DNA from: Wuchereria bancrofti
Taxonomy: Eukaryota > Nematoda > Chromadorea > Rhabditida > Onchocercidae
Length of the DNA: 64,000 bases
Assembly (NCBI GenBank): GCA_005281725.1
Contig: SSBO01000012.1
Span: forward strand, 11,477,932-11,541,931
Direction: 5' to 3'
The translations under genes were made by a program, and so were the position numbers. This document shows positions 52,018-64,000 of this stretch, piece by piece; position 1 is the first letter of the stretch, and the number at the start of each line of letters is the position of its first letter. Under the pieces are notes generated by a model, which saw only the letters and a program-made list of their open reading frames with translations, made no database searches and was not told the origin of the DNA.

Positions 52018-55000
52018 ATGAACGACTTCATATGCAGTAGCATCGGCATTCTCTTACTTTTTTCTTCACTCATCACTTTTGTTCAGGTAAGCACAGTGCT
52101 ATGCTCAAACGTTTTGCAGACTGCTTGCTGCTTACTTATCCATTTCCTGTAGTCGTAACAGAAGATAATTATATGTTTGACAGTGAATCTTGAAAAGGAA
52201 TGGGAGAATTTGAGAAATGAGCGCTTTAATGATTGCTTATGAATGAACTCCTGCGAGAGGATGGAGTTGGAAAAAATTTGAATAGATGTCAAAAGTATAC
52301 TGTTAATTATTTAAAGCTCGGGAAGATCTCGGTTGTATCTGTTCTCGTATTCCATTTCATTCACTGGACATCTTTCATTGTTCATCGAACCTTCGGGAAT
52401 GATCCAAAGTCTTTTGGAAAGCAAGAAGCGGATAATATAAAGATGTTTCTTGCTTTACAAAGCGAAGATAGAATAAATCATCGAGTTGCATCACTCAGAA
52501 GCATAATTTTTAATTCAATACATTATTTCTAGTAATATCGATGATCGAACAGAGACAAATTTGAATGAATTGGCTCTTGAATCTACTCATGAAAACTAAA
52601 GTAAAAAGGTGCAATGAGCACTGTTCTCAGTTTCATTCATCGAAAGCGCACAAAATTCTTCCCATTTGCAGAATTTTCATCATCGCTTAACGAAACGAGA
52701 ATTGCAACAAATTTTCGCCGTATCTAATCACAACGACGTGCCAGAATACGCGCTAATCGATGTTAGCAGGAAGGAATTCAGTGACGGTACCATGCATTTA
52801 TTATTCAATGCTTGGGATCAGAAATTTCACGTCGATCTTAAACGTAATCTCAAGCTACTCAGTCCTCACTTGGTAAATTGTCTTAAAATGTAATTGCTAC
52901 GATAGGTTACGCTTGTTAACTTGACCATCCTCTTTCATCTTCATTCCCGTTGTTTTCATTGCAGAATAAGAGTCAGAACTGATTGTTCTGCAAGAAACAA
53001 AAATGCAAAGTTATTTCTTTGTCAAATAGTTCTTTATGAATTGCAAAAAATAATTGGTTTTTCAACCGATTAAAATGAACAGAGTGGTTAATGTATTTTC
53101 CGTTATTGATGATATTCAAAGACAAGAGTCACTTCAAGTCTCCGTCAATTAAACCTTTTACTTTGCTCTTTCGCTCTTATTGAAGGATTAATCAGAAATA
53201 AGTGGAATTTCTTTTATTGTTTCGGGATAACAATAAAATTTTGTTGTGAAGATATGCGTTTATGAATCACTCAGTTCTGGATTGATCAACTTTGATGTCA
53301 TTGTTGGGAAAATGAAAGTTTTTTTAAACAAGAAATGGACTGAGCACATGGTTTTATCGAAGACGAATTCAGATCTCAGTGGTGCGTGACGGCAGCAGAA
53401 GTTCGAGAAGTCAAGGATTACCGGCACATCTGAAAGCAGACTGTCACTTCCACGGAAAAGTGTTATCACACGATAACGTTCCAGCAGCCATATCCTATTG
53501 CGACTATTTGACTGGCACAATTGTAATGGATAATCATTTCCTCTTGTTACAAACAGTTCCGCAACGTCTCAGACATCTACACCAGGTATGCGGTCGCGTG
53601 ACGATAGGAATAAGTTTTAGGTTAGCAAGTTTAAATGAGTCATTTCAGGTCAAGCAACACCACATCATATATAAACGTGAAGTGCACTCGTCTTCTAACT
53701 TGGAAGATGCGCCAGAAGAACAGTTGCCAAAGCTCAATGATCAGTCGGACGAGAAGGAATTTTGTGACGTTAGTAAGTCGGTTGATGATGCAATTGGCAT
53801 GTTCAATAAGGCTACTGCAGGCATAGCTGTTGCAGATCCGCTTGTAAGCTTCACGCTAAATGCTTCCAATCCAAAGTTGAGGGCATTTCCTTCTCTGATA
53901 TCAGTCGTTGGAATAAATTCAGTCCACCAAATATAGACCACACTCATGCATGCTTGCATTCTTCTACTGCTGGTCACTTTGTTCTTCTCTTCTTTAATTA
54001 TTCTAAATATTATCGATATCAACAGAATCAGCATCCATCCATCTAAGTAAACCAATCTCTGTAAGCTCATAAAATAGCTAGTTATCCAGTTACTTTTGAG
54101 TAAATACGACAGAAGCGCTACGTTGGATGATGGGAAATTGTAAAGTATTTATATTTTTCCCATATTAAATTTAATTTGTATGACTAAAAACTCTTAGTAA
54201 ACGCACCTTGTACGCTTCTAACCTCGTGAGGATCATCTTTCCGCATTCTGAACAGATATAAGATAAGGCGGCGATGTACGAATACGCACTGTGTCGGAGT
54301 TTATTACTTCCTAATCTGATTAAAGTCGAGAAATTAGCTCAGAATCAGATGGCGGGAAAGATTTGTCCTGTACTTTTCCTTCCTAATAGAAAGTTCGTCA
54401 ACAAAAGCCAACCGAAAAATACTTAATAATTATAACTTTAAGCGCCGAAGTTAACTGCATGAATGTTGTTGATAATCAGGAGTGAAAGAGAAGATTCGGC
54501 TTAGTGCCGGTGGAAGTGTATCGGCAAGAAATGAATGATTGCTTTTGCATGACAGCATTTGCACTGCTGCTGGACTGGGTGATTCTTTTCTTTCATATTT
54601 TTAAGTCTGAATTTTGAGTTTTTGTTGAAAAGTGAAACAGTTGATGGAAACTTACAGCCGAAGGATCAACATTCAACTACACAATACCTGTAGAAGGTAA
54701 TCTCGATTCCCTTTTCATCTTCCCACAGTTGGATCCAGTAACCTTAGAAATTGGGCTTTTTCTGGATTCCAAGCTCTATGAGCATTTTCAACGTGAATTC
54801 ACTGGTGATCCCGAACAACATTTGGTGGATTTCTCTCTTGCGTTGATCAACAATGTTCATGTCCTTTATCAGCAATCATCGATGACTCCAAACCTGGATA
54901 TTGTCATCGTACGATTTGAATTGTGGAAAAAACAACCAGTAGTGTTTTCATTTTTCATTTGAAATTAAAAAAATTTGAAGTCGTAAGATCAGAAAATTGT

Positions 55001-58000
55001 CTTTAAGTGGTCTGTTTAGACTTACTAAAGTTATTCAGATTATGAACTTACTAAAGTTATTAAAAAATCGTATAATGTTGCTACAAACTAGTTCAAATTA
55101 ATTAAAGGTTTCCAGGAAATAAAGCTTTTCCGTGATACTCATACAATCTAATTAGTCTTTTCCATGGAATTATAACTACACGTGGAAAAAAATATAAAAA
55201 AAATACAAAGAAAAGAATACAAAAATTATTTAAGTTGATTTTTGATTTAAATAAGCAATTTAATCATTCACATATGCTGCATTCTAGGCAGGACTTAACA
55301 CGTTAGCACATCGGAATGGACAAGCACAGACATTACTGAATCTGTTTTGTCGCCATCAAGCCACTCTTAATCCGGGAACTGATCTGACTGATCCAGAACA
55401 CTGGGATCACGGCATTCTCCTTACTGGGTTTGTCTTTTCATTTTTTTGTAATTTCAGTCTTTTGCAAGGCTCTTTGGATGATCACTGGTGAGTTTTTTTT
55501 CATTCCCTCTGCTTTTTAATTTCATGAAACTTGTTGAGTTCACTAATAAATTTAGTCGAATAAGTTCCAATCTTTATAAACGTAATGTAGTAATCAAATT
55601 ATATCAATAATGGGTTCAGAAAAAAGTATTAATGAAAATTGTTATGACGAAAACATTGTATTTAGAAAAGGAAACATTCCTTACCTAATTGATCTTTTCC
55701 CCTACAAATACTTCAGAATTATTTTTTTTTACAACCTTATATCCTTCTACTCTTCAACAATTATTCTCTCTGCATGGAACTCTCATATATTTGGGTGTTC
55801 CATGCAAACTATCACATATATTTGGGGAAGATGAATACCTTATTTGCCCGTGCCTTGACGTTTACCGAGAGTATATGGGGTGTGACTTTATTGAATATTT
55901 TTCTTCTAAAATTGAAAAATTATCATTTTAAACAGCAAAAAACGATCAACTTTCACTATTACCCCCAGCATTTAATCATTCCCACTGCATGGAGCTCTCA
56001 TATATTCGGATAGATAGATCTCATCCGCTTGTATCCTGACGTCTGCCGGATAGTATATATATTTCTCGATAAGTTACGTCCAACACTGTTTCTTCCGTGT
56101 TATCTTAACAGCAAACGTCACTAAAAGTGAATGATTTTGACGTATGAAACATATTTATGTCATTTTTTATCAATAACGGATAGTAATTTAGGAAAATTTT
56201 AAAGGCTTTGTAAAACTGATTGTAAAAACAAAAATTTATTATTAAAACTTTTTGTGTTGGAAAGAAAAAGCAAAAAGATTGTGTGTTGCCTGTTTATCGA
56301 GCGAGCAACGAGTGACTCTAGGTGGGTCTTCCCGAGCATAATGAAAAGTACTTGTCGCGCAGCAAGCTGACATATCTCTGAGATTGTTTAGTTTTGAATC
56401 TTATGAAAGGCAGATTAGAAATAATTTCGATTGGTTACCGAAATTAGCTCTGAATATGTACAGATATGACATCTATCATACAACGACTTCGGTTGCTGGC
56501 GTTGCACCTGTCGCACGAATGTGCGATCAAATATTTGCATGCAGTTTGGTAGAAGGAATGCATCTTGGCCGATCATTTGTCTTGGCTCATGAAATGGGAC
56601 ATAAGTTTGTTTAAAGTTCTTGAGGAATAAACATTGCTGTTGAGTTTTAGGAAATACATGATATAAGGTACGATATTTTTCGATATTAACACGTTTCGGA
56701 TTTCAAGTAGAAAGAATCGACAGAATCTCAAAGCAAAGATTTTGAAGGGAAGAAATGCTCATTTCATTTCAGCATGGGTATGGTCCACGATGGGATTCAG
56801 AATCAGTGCAGCCGAAGTTGTTGTCTGATGTCAGCAGTGAATGGTGCTGGCAAAACTACTTGGAGTGAATGTTCAGTGCGTGAATTCAACGCATTCTTAT
56901 TGCAGTTAGAGTAAGTGTGTTAACTTTTCAGTTATTTCATAAATTTCGTTTTCGGAACTTCAATATTGCATTTGTGTGCCGATGTCATCTAAGTTTGACA
57001 TCTTTGTTTCCTGCATTCTTGGTATACTGCTAATAAATTGTTTTGGTTGCAGTGAAAGTGGTCGTGGTAACTGCCTGCGTGATGGATCAGAAGGACTCTT
57101 GATTTATAATCATATGAAGAATAGTCGTTTACCTGGACAGCGCTTCACGGCTGATCAACAGTGTTCTTATTTTTGGGGCAGAGGCTTTGAAGTCGAAATA
57201 CCCTTGGGAAAGACAATAGATGTTCGATTTTTCTACACTTTTATAGTTAAAATAATTTCTAGCCACCGAAGTAGTGCGACCGCTTTTTGTCTTTTCCCCA
57301 AAAGCTACACTGCTGTTTGGACGAAGACGAATTCCTTTTTCATTCTCACTACAACCGATATAACGCTATCTGAACTGCCAACTCCAAAGTTTAACGCTTT
57401 AAATTGATTCCCTGTTATTTCAGGACATTTGCCGCATATTATGGTGTGGAAATAATGGTTCGACAATATCAACAGCTCATCCAGCGCTAGAAGGAAGTTG
57501 GTGTGGCGGTAACAAGGTGGTAGCTATTGCATTAATTTTGTTTAACTGTGACTAATAAAATGATAAGATCGATTTTCAACATTGCCGAATTAAGAAGCGC
57601 AAGGAAATTCAGAATTTTCTTTTGTGGGGATCTCTGATTATTTCCCATTGCTGATGTCTCAATTTTATTGAAATGCAGTAAATGAGCAGAAGGAAATCCT
57701 GCCCATCAATATCCATAGATGAGCGCAAAAGTTAGCATCAGCCATCAATTTTGAACAGTGATATTTATGTATATAGTAGAGATTGTTGACTATTGCAGTT
57801 CTGCATTGAAGGACAATGTCAACGGTGGCCACAACAGACAGCTACAGCTCCAGCCAAGGTGGATGGTGGTTGGACTGAATGGAGTGGTAAGGAAAGACGA
57901 TGTCCGATCAGTCAGTGCCAAATAACGGGCAGTATCCAAATTAAGAGTCAGATGAGAACGTGCACCAAACCTTCGTTAGTTTCCAGAGATAATTTAAACA

Positions 58001-61000
58001 GCTGCTCACTTGCTTACCTTTAATAATCTGAAATTTCTACCCTGCAGCGTTTCCAATATTCATTTGGAACTGATGTTTTATATTTGACTTTTGCAATAAA
58101 TTCTTCAGATTGTATTCCTTCTTCCATTCTGCACAAATATTAGATGCGGATACAAATTCTTCTGCTTTAATATTATTTTTCAGGCCTAATAATGGTGGTA
58201 GAAAATGTATAGGCTCTAATGTGCGTGGCCTAATTTGTGGTGATGTGAACTCAAGTTGCAAAGCTATGACACTGTTAGAATATGGCACAAAGGTATGTAC
58301 GGCAATAAAAAACGACCACGAAAAGCCGGATCGGCAACTTACCGGTGCTACATTTCTTCGTTAGTTTTTTTTTTTGGAAATTTAAATCATTATTCATATC
58401 AGTTTCAAACTGTTGTAATTTGTTATTCTCTGAATATTGCCTGAATTTCTTTTTAAGAAGAGACTGATTTATCCGAATCACTTCTTTTCATTTTTGCACT
58501 CTTCTATTACTTCATTATTTCGCAGACAGTACACAACCGTGCAAGGTCTGGTGTCACTTGACTGATTCGGAATTGATCCGAAACAAAGGCCAGTACCCGG
58601 ATGGCTCTCCTTGCGGGGCTGGACAATTCTGCGTTGGGGGACAGTGCCTGGTGAGTCTGTGAAATTGTTCTCTTCTGGACTGCACAGCTTCCTTAATGCA
58701 AATAAGCATCCTCTCCTTAGTTGCAGACACTGATGTGTAATAACAAAGCTGTAGTGCAAAGCAGGAAAGACTGTCCTGCAATTCTCAGCAGTGACAGTGA
58801 GGAATGGACTGGATGGAGCGAATGGTCCGAATGCTCAATTTCTTGTGATTCTGGCGGAAAACAACAACGGAAACGAATCTGTCAGTCGGTTAGGACTTTT
58901 GTTTTAAGTTCACTGCGCCTTCAAATTTCTTCAAAAACAGGAATATAAGGACCAGGTTGAAGAGAGCAACCTAACCTGATCAGGATTCGTTTATCTAAGA
59001 GAACTTGACTTCTTGTTTTGTGAATAGTGTAAATATTGCAAGCAGTAATAAAATTGCAGCAGGAATGTATAGGTGAATCAGTGGATTCCCGATCATGTTT
59101 TCCCAAAATATCGTCCTGTCGGGAGTCCGAGAAGCGGAATGGATGCAATGTGAGTTGTGGCGACGGGATACAAGACAGAACGCAAATTTGCATGAAAGGA
59201 CAAAACTGTCCCAGTGCTGTTAAAGCAGAACGCCGGTGCAGCAAGGTGACATTCCCTGTCAGCTTGTCGCCTGCTGTCTACTTCAGCTCAAGCACAACAG
59301 TTTCAGGTTAGCTGTGCTGCTTGGCACGAGTGGGAGTTATGGTCGTCATGTAGTACGACCTGCGGTAGCGGACAAAGGAGCAGGAAGCGCCAGTGTAGTC
59401 AGGTGAATGGATGTGAAGGCGAAGGCACCCAAATTGAGCCATGTGAAACTAAGGTTGGAATGTTTGTTGTGATACATTATGACGATTCTTCTTTGCACTC
59501 TTCACGCGTCCTCTGACTGCAGTTGGAGTTAACTGAACACATTCCCACTTTATACGCACTGTAAAGGAGCATGTGACGTGGATGCGAGACATGTCTTTCT
59601 TTACAGTTCCCTTCTATCTACACGTACTTCCCTTCGTTCAGTCCTTAACTCTTCAATTCAGTAACGAACGTGTTTTAGAAATGTCCGCTGGAAATATGGG
59701 GTGACTGGTTGCCTTGTTCGGCATCATGTGGACTGGGTTTCCAGTTACGCGAGCGTTTGTGTGATGGATCGCTCTGTGCTAGTGGGCAAAAGCAGGCTAG
59801 GACTTGTAATGAGAAAGTTGGTTTACTTAATTGGTCGCACAGCGAATTTTTGACGCTATGACTAATTAATTGAATCTTAGAAATGAAAGTCAATTCACCA
59901 TACCAAAGCCTCGCCATTTCGTTTAATTAGCTCAGCAAATTTCAATACTTTGCAAAGTTGTAGGATTGTAGTAATGGTGGAACACTGTTGCAACTGTGGA
60001 GCGATTGGTCTGATTGGCTGCCATGTTCTGCTTCCTGTGGTGAAGGTATACAAATCAGAGTCCGGAAATGTATTGCGGGTTCGTTGTTTTGAATCGAACA
60101 CGTATGTGATGAATAGTGATGAAGCATGCAAATCAAGAGAGCCATAGCTAGATTCTCTGTTTGATATCACTTTAATAGTTTGGTGGATTGCCGTATCGCG
60201 ATACAATTGACACGATACAATGAAGAGAATCTTTTGTTGAACTGAATATACTGGAATTCATCTTTGCTTATTGCATGGGTTAACCTACCGTTGAGTACAG
60301 GTAAAGCGACATCCTTTGCAGGAAATTGTCCAAAATTGGATTCAGCAATTGATCAGCGACGCTGTGTTTTACGTCCGTGTCCGGAATGGACTTCATGGAG
60401 TGACTGGAGTGATTGTTTGACGTGTGAGCGTAAAGAAGTACGACATCGTGAACGACATTGCCGAATAGGTCTCATACGAGCTGGTGCTGAGGAACATGAA
60501 TGTCCTGGTACAGTCTAATTTGATGATGAGGACATCTTAAGTGATTGTTTGCTACAATCACTTAAGTCACTTGTATTGTGTCACCACATGACGACATTCG
60601 TAGCTTTAGGTGGAGCGAAGGAAATAGAAACTTGTGATATTTCGTGTGAAATATCGGCTCTTACGAGTGACAAAAAATCGCGTCGTAAAGTTAATACATC
60701 AGATCATATCGTTGAAGTAATTAATTCGGAATTAAAAGCGTTGGCCATATGGGAGCAGTGGCAAGAGTGGCAACCATGTTCGCGTACCTGTGGTGCAGGT
60801 ACTCGCATAAGGTTATAGAATTGTGAATTTAAATGGACTGTGATGTTCCTGAACAATTTGTATTCCTAATAGATTTAATTCTTCCCTTCCTTCACTGTTT
60901 CCCTATTGTTTTCTTTAGCTCTTTTCATATATTACCTAAATCTTTTCTTTCAGGAAAGGTACTTGTCAAAGTGGTATTAACTGCACGAAAGGAGAACCAA

Positions 61001-63484
61001 TTTTAGATATTCAGCTATGCAACGGCAATTCTTGTGGTACTTCTGGTGAATTATCCTAGTTATTTGATAAGCTACTTTTTCTAAAAGAGATTGGGGTAAT
61101 GGCAGAAGATTCAGTTTTTTTAAACTGAAGTAATTCTATTGAGAAGTAATCACTTTAAGTAAAATTGTAATTAAATTCGTTTATTGTTTTAATAAAGAGT
61201 AATAAAAAGTTCAAAATGTCGTGAGCACACGACAAGAAAAGGTATGTTTAAGCCTATGTTATAGGTTCCAAAATAATGCCTAGAAACTTCTTCACAATTT
61301 CACTTTGGTAATTATATTGCTCTTTCCAGTGAAGTTTTTCTTATTTTGATAATCAGTTTTACTTTAAAAGTTCAACTGTTCCAAAAATTTTCCAAATTTC
61401 TAAAGTATGGAAACATTCAGAAGGTTTCTTTAAAATAAATATAGCTTCGAATTAATTCAGTCATCTGATTGCTGATAGTACGGGAATGCAAGGTTTCTAA
61501 AGATATTGAATATGTAGAAAGTTTTGAAGAGCAAAGATGTAGTTTGAGATTTGCTATCAAGGAAGACAGTCTTAGACGCTTTCCGCCATTCTTCGGGAGC
61601 GTCCTTTGAAGCAATGATCTCTCATAACAAAATGAATTGATGGAAGTGGAAAGAACAAGTAGAAGCACTGATAATGCAGTGCAGAAGGGCGATCCACTGA
61701 TGTTGAAATTGGCGAGAATTACTACTTTGTCTTCATATCACGTAATTCTCTAAATTTGAGTTTGTCTGAAAACTGATGACATTTGGTTAGACTTTGGTTT
61801 CATCAGTTCCACATGCATTTTGTTCATTGACACAGGGAAGGCAGCAGCAGCAAGTGCAGCTCGTGGTCTACTGCTTGTGATGAGAGTATGCAAGCCAGAT
61901 TCAGGAAGCGCAAGGCATCTTCCTTTTTCCTGTGCTGGATGGATGCTTTATCCAGTTATAAGCTCTTCATTTTCTGATGCAATTGATGAGAAATGCTCGT
62001 TAGAAAAAGATTTGATTATAAATAGTGTGATGATCGGTGACAGTGCACAATATCAGAAGACCAGCAACAATTCCTTGACTCATCGTAACGGACGGCATTG
62101 GCTCTTTAATAAACAATTTCTCAATTATACACTTTCATCAAATTCTTTTTTCAACGTTTATCACATGGCAAACATTGTTACTTTTGCTCTTAAGAATTAC
62201 GAAAAACCGAATTGCTTTGACAATTGCAGCACCTGAATGGAGCGAATGGAGCGAATGGTCACGTTGTAGCTGTTTCTCAATGAATCAGTTTAGACGACGA
62301 TTTTGCCGAATTGTGGAGCCATCTTTGCAAGGTTTTTGCGTGGGTACTATTTTGGAGAAGAGGATGTGTACTCCGTTTATATGTTGTACGTGTTCCATTG
62401 AATTAAAACATGGCATCAAAAGGTAGAGAGTAATTGACATCAGAGCACCTCTATCTCTACCTTAGCTTTAGTGTCCGAAAGTGGCGATTGGTCCAACTGG
62501 AGTGATTGGAGCTCTTGTTCAAGCAGTTGTGGCATTGCTGGTCATCAGATCCGTAGCAGAATGTGTTCTAATCCAGTACCTTCCAACAGGTTCTGTATTT
62601 CGATTACTTCTTCCAGACAGTTTCATGCAATCATTTCTACAATCAAAATTCGTAACTACCACTTCACCTCTGTGTTAGTCCAAAGTGTGTGAGCTAAGTT
62701 CAGAGGTTCATACTGTATTGGTTCGTCGTTCGGTCAGCGGTCTTGTATACCAAAAAGAGCCTGCATTGGGACACCAGTTAACGGAAAATGGACACCATGG
62801 TCTGAATGGTCACAATGCTCTGATCCTTGCGTCAATGGTCATCGATCCCGAACAAGGTAATATGGAGTTTAAGTAGCTTGTTGCTAAAGTGACCGTTCGA
62901 TGATCAGTGATGCAAGTGTTCTTAACTTCATTTGAAGCGTGAAGATATTACGAGGAAAGCCGTTACCATTTACTTTTTCAGATTTTGTTCAAATCCTCGT
63001 CCATCAGAAGGTGGTTTTCAGTGCACTGGCTCAGATTTTGAGATAACGTCATGCGATGATATTTCCCGTTGCTTTCATTGTAGGTTTGTCGTCAGGTGTC
63101 GAGGCAGATAGTATGAAAAGCTTTCTAAAAGACTAATATCACTTCTGTCATTCTCAGCTCGCTCCTTCAGAAGATGTATCCTGAAAAGAACAATTTAAAG
63201 CAAAGTTGAATGTATGCTGCATGCAAATGATTTGAAGGCGGTTACGCTGCCTGCAAGCCTAATGCAAATGTCTGAAGATGTGCACAAAGAAATAAATTAA
63301 AACGCTTGCTTAAAACATTTCACATAGAGAAGGCATTTTCATGGTTGCTTAAAACCAGCTAAACACCATTTAAGGTCTCTAACTCACTCTAAGATCGTAA
63401 ATAAATCAGGAACCACCTTATTTTGCATGCCTTATTAATGCACTTCAAAATTTTGCAGCTCAAGATGGAGCGCGGATTAAATAG
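52018..63484 (+). CDS. ADAMTS-family metalloprotease with a TSP1 array
   Basis: Exons: 52018-52086, 52672-52872, 53373-53585, 53649-53768, 54729-54938, 55288-55427, 56464-56604, 56773-56910, 57053-57221, 57424-57516, 57799-57974, 58184-58296, 58526-58650, 58721-58888, 59060-59245, 59307-59453, 59679-59816, 59964-60078, 60322-60507, 60610-60811, 60954-61036, 62230-62385, 62472-62589, 62704-62856, 62982-63079, 63459-63484. About 1,227 residues. Order: signal peptide, prodomain ([15 protein letters not shown]), reprolysin domain with zinc site HEMGHNMGMVHD and a Met-turn, disintegrin-like part ([18 protein letters not shown]), TSP1, Cys-rich part ([19 protein letters not shown]), then about ten TSP1 repeats of the [11 protein letters not shown] type. 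Secreted matrix protease; resembles C. elegans ADT-1 or GON-1 but orthology is undecided. The C14-phase choices at 53768 and 58296 are tentative, and the last exon may be wrong: reading through 63079 gives a stop at 63108. No furin site was found. Confidence 0.85.
60536..60566. repeat. Perfect 12-bp inverted repeat in an ADAMTS intron
   Basis: CTTAAGTGATTG at 60536-60547 and its exact reverse complement at 60555-60566 with a 7-nt loop. It lies inside the 102-bp intron 60508-60609. Confidence 0.85.
61837..61977 (+). pseudogene. Relic or unassigned TSP1-like exon in the ADAMTS gene
   Basis: Behind an acceptor (ACACAG), one frame reads [20 protein letters not shown], a recognisable TSP1 core, then runs to a stop at 61975. 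It needs phase 2, whereas the exon before (61036) ends in phase 1 and joins 62230 directly. Probably a decayed or skipped repeat. Confidence 0.45.
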
Positions 63485-64000
63485 AATCTATAGTAAAGTG
63501 CTACTTCTACATTGGGCTTCGCCTACCGATCACTTCAACGGCATTGCGGAATGCCAGACGATGGCAGCATTTGCCTATTTAAGCAGCATGTGCAAGACAC
63601 TGCATTCTCCACTCTTCAAAGATCAGCGCTCGTTTAGTCGCATGTCACAGACTCATACATTCGATATCTACGATTGCTTTCTGTGGTTATCAGTAAAAGA
63701 TTCTGTTATTAAAAGTGGACGAAGAATGTTGCATCATTCCAGTCTGTCCAATAAAGTGCCGTTTTCCTTCTGAATCCGGAAATAGCAGCATTGCTTTGAA
63801 TAGACATGTTTAACTATAGTTTGATGGCTAACACTGAAAAACTGTATTCTTCGTGTACTTGAAGATTCTAATTTAAATAATGTTGAGCTCCAAAAAATGT
63901 CAATAATCTGTAATATCATTAATTAGACGGTCAAATATAGGTTTTGTGGAAGGAACGAAAATTTTTGGAGTGCTAAAATTAGAGCAATTACTTCAACAGA
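63485..64000. other. Downstream tail of the window
   Basis: After the tentative end of the ADAMTS gene. One plus-strand frame is open to about 63770 (includes CQTMAAFAYLSSMCKTLHS) but matches no TSP1 pattern, so I do not call it. It may be 3' UTR. Confidence 0.35.

Noticed and set aside
1..64000. tRNA, rRNA, spliced-leader RNA genes and CRISPR arrays
   Set aside because: I looked for T-loop boxes, SL-like exons and regularly spaced repeats and found none that hold up.

Overview
The window is eukaryotic nuclear DNA from a nematode, most likely a parasitic clade III (filarial-type) worm. I infer this from the intron-rich, AT-rich genes with TTTCAG-type acceptors, the nematode-specific WR1 cysteine repeat, a patched-related (PTR) transporter, and several genes whose first coding exon sits just behind an acceptor with no donor upstream (candidate spliced-leader sites). 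All gene models below were spliced by eye from reading frame, splice consensus and intron phase. Species assignment is inference.

Layout. 2-4562 (+): 3' part of a CUPID-domain protein of the FRMD4/INAVA/CCDC120 type, 5' end outside the window. 6689-9011 (+): complete makorin (CCCH/RING E3 ligase, LEP-2-like). 10591-12836 (+): the SPIN90/NCKIPSD leucine-rich domain, 5' end unresolved. 17543-20259 (+): complete PDK1 kinase with PH domain. 26125-27112 (+): KCTD-type BTB protein. 28755-32699: large fold-back repeat with an assembly join marked by one N. 37966-32824 (-): complete 13-exon PTR/patched-domain protein. 39466-45756 (+): secreted protein of seven Kunitz and seven WR1 domains in alternation. 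52018-about 63484 (+): ADAMTS metalloprotease with about eleven TSP1 repeats. Between them are long, mostly featureless spacers holding pseudogene fragments, a GATA microsatellite, a 39-bp tandem duplication and short hairpins.

How the genes relate. There is no operon logic. The first five genes are intracellular regulators: cortical scaffolding, ubiquitin ligation, actin nucleation, insulin/PI3K signalling, BTB adaptor. The last three act at the membrane or outside the cell: PTR transporter, multi-Kunitz/WR1 protein and ADAMTS protease. All three belong to classes associated with cuticle, moulting or matrix remodelling in nematodes, and they lie consecutively over 31 kb.

Most notable observations: six of seven Kunitz domains have lost both partners of the C14-C38 reactive-loop disulphide while the last keeps it; two introns of that gene and one of makorin appear to use GC-AG splice sites, forced by frame; a 13-nt microexon may be needed to keep the Kunitz gene open; and the fold-back repeat is represented in overlapping halves around a single N.
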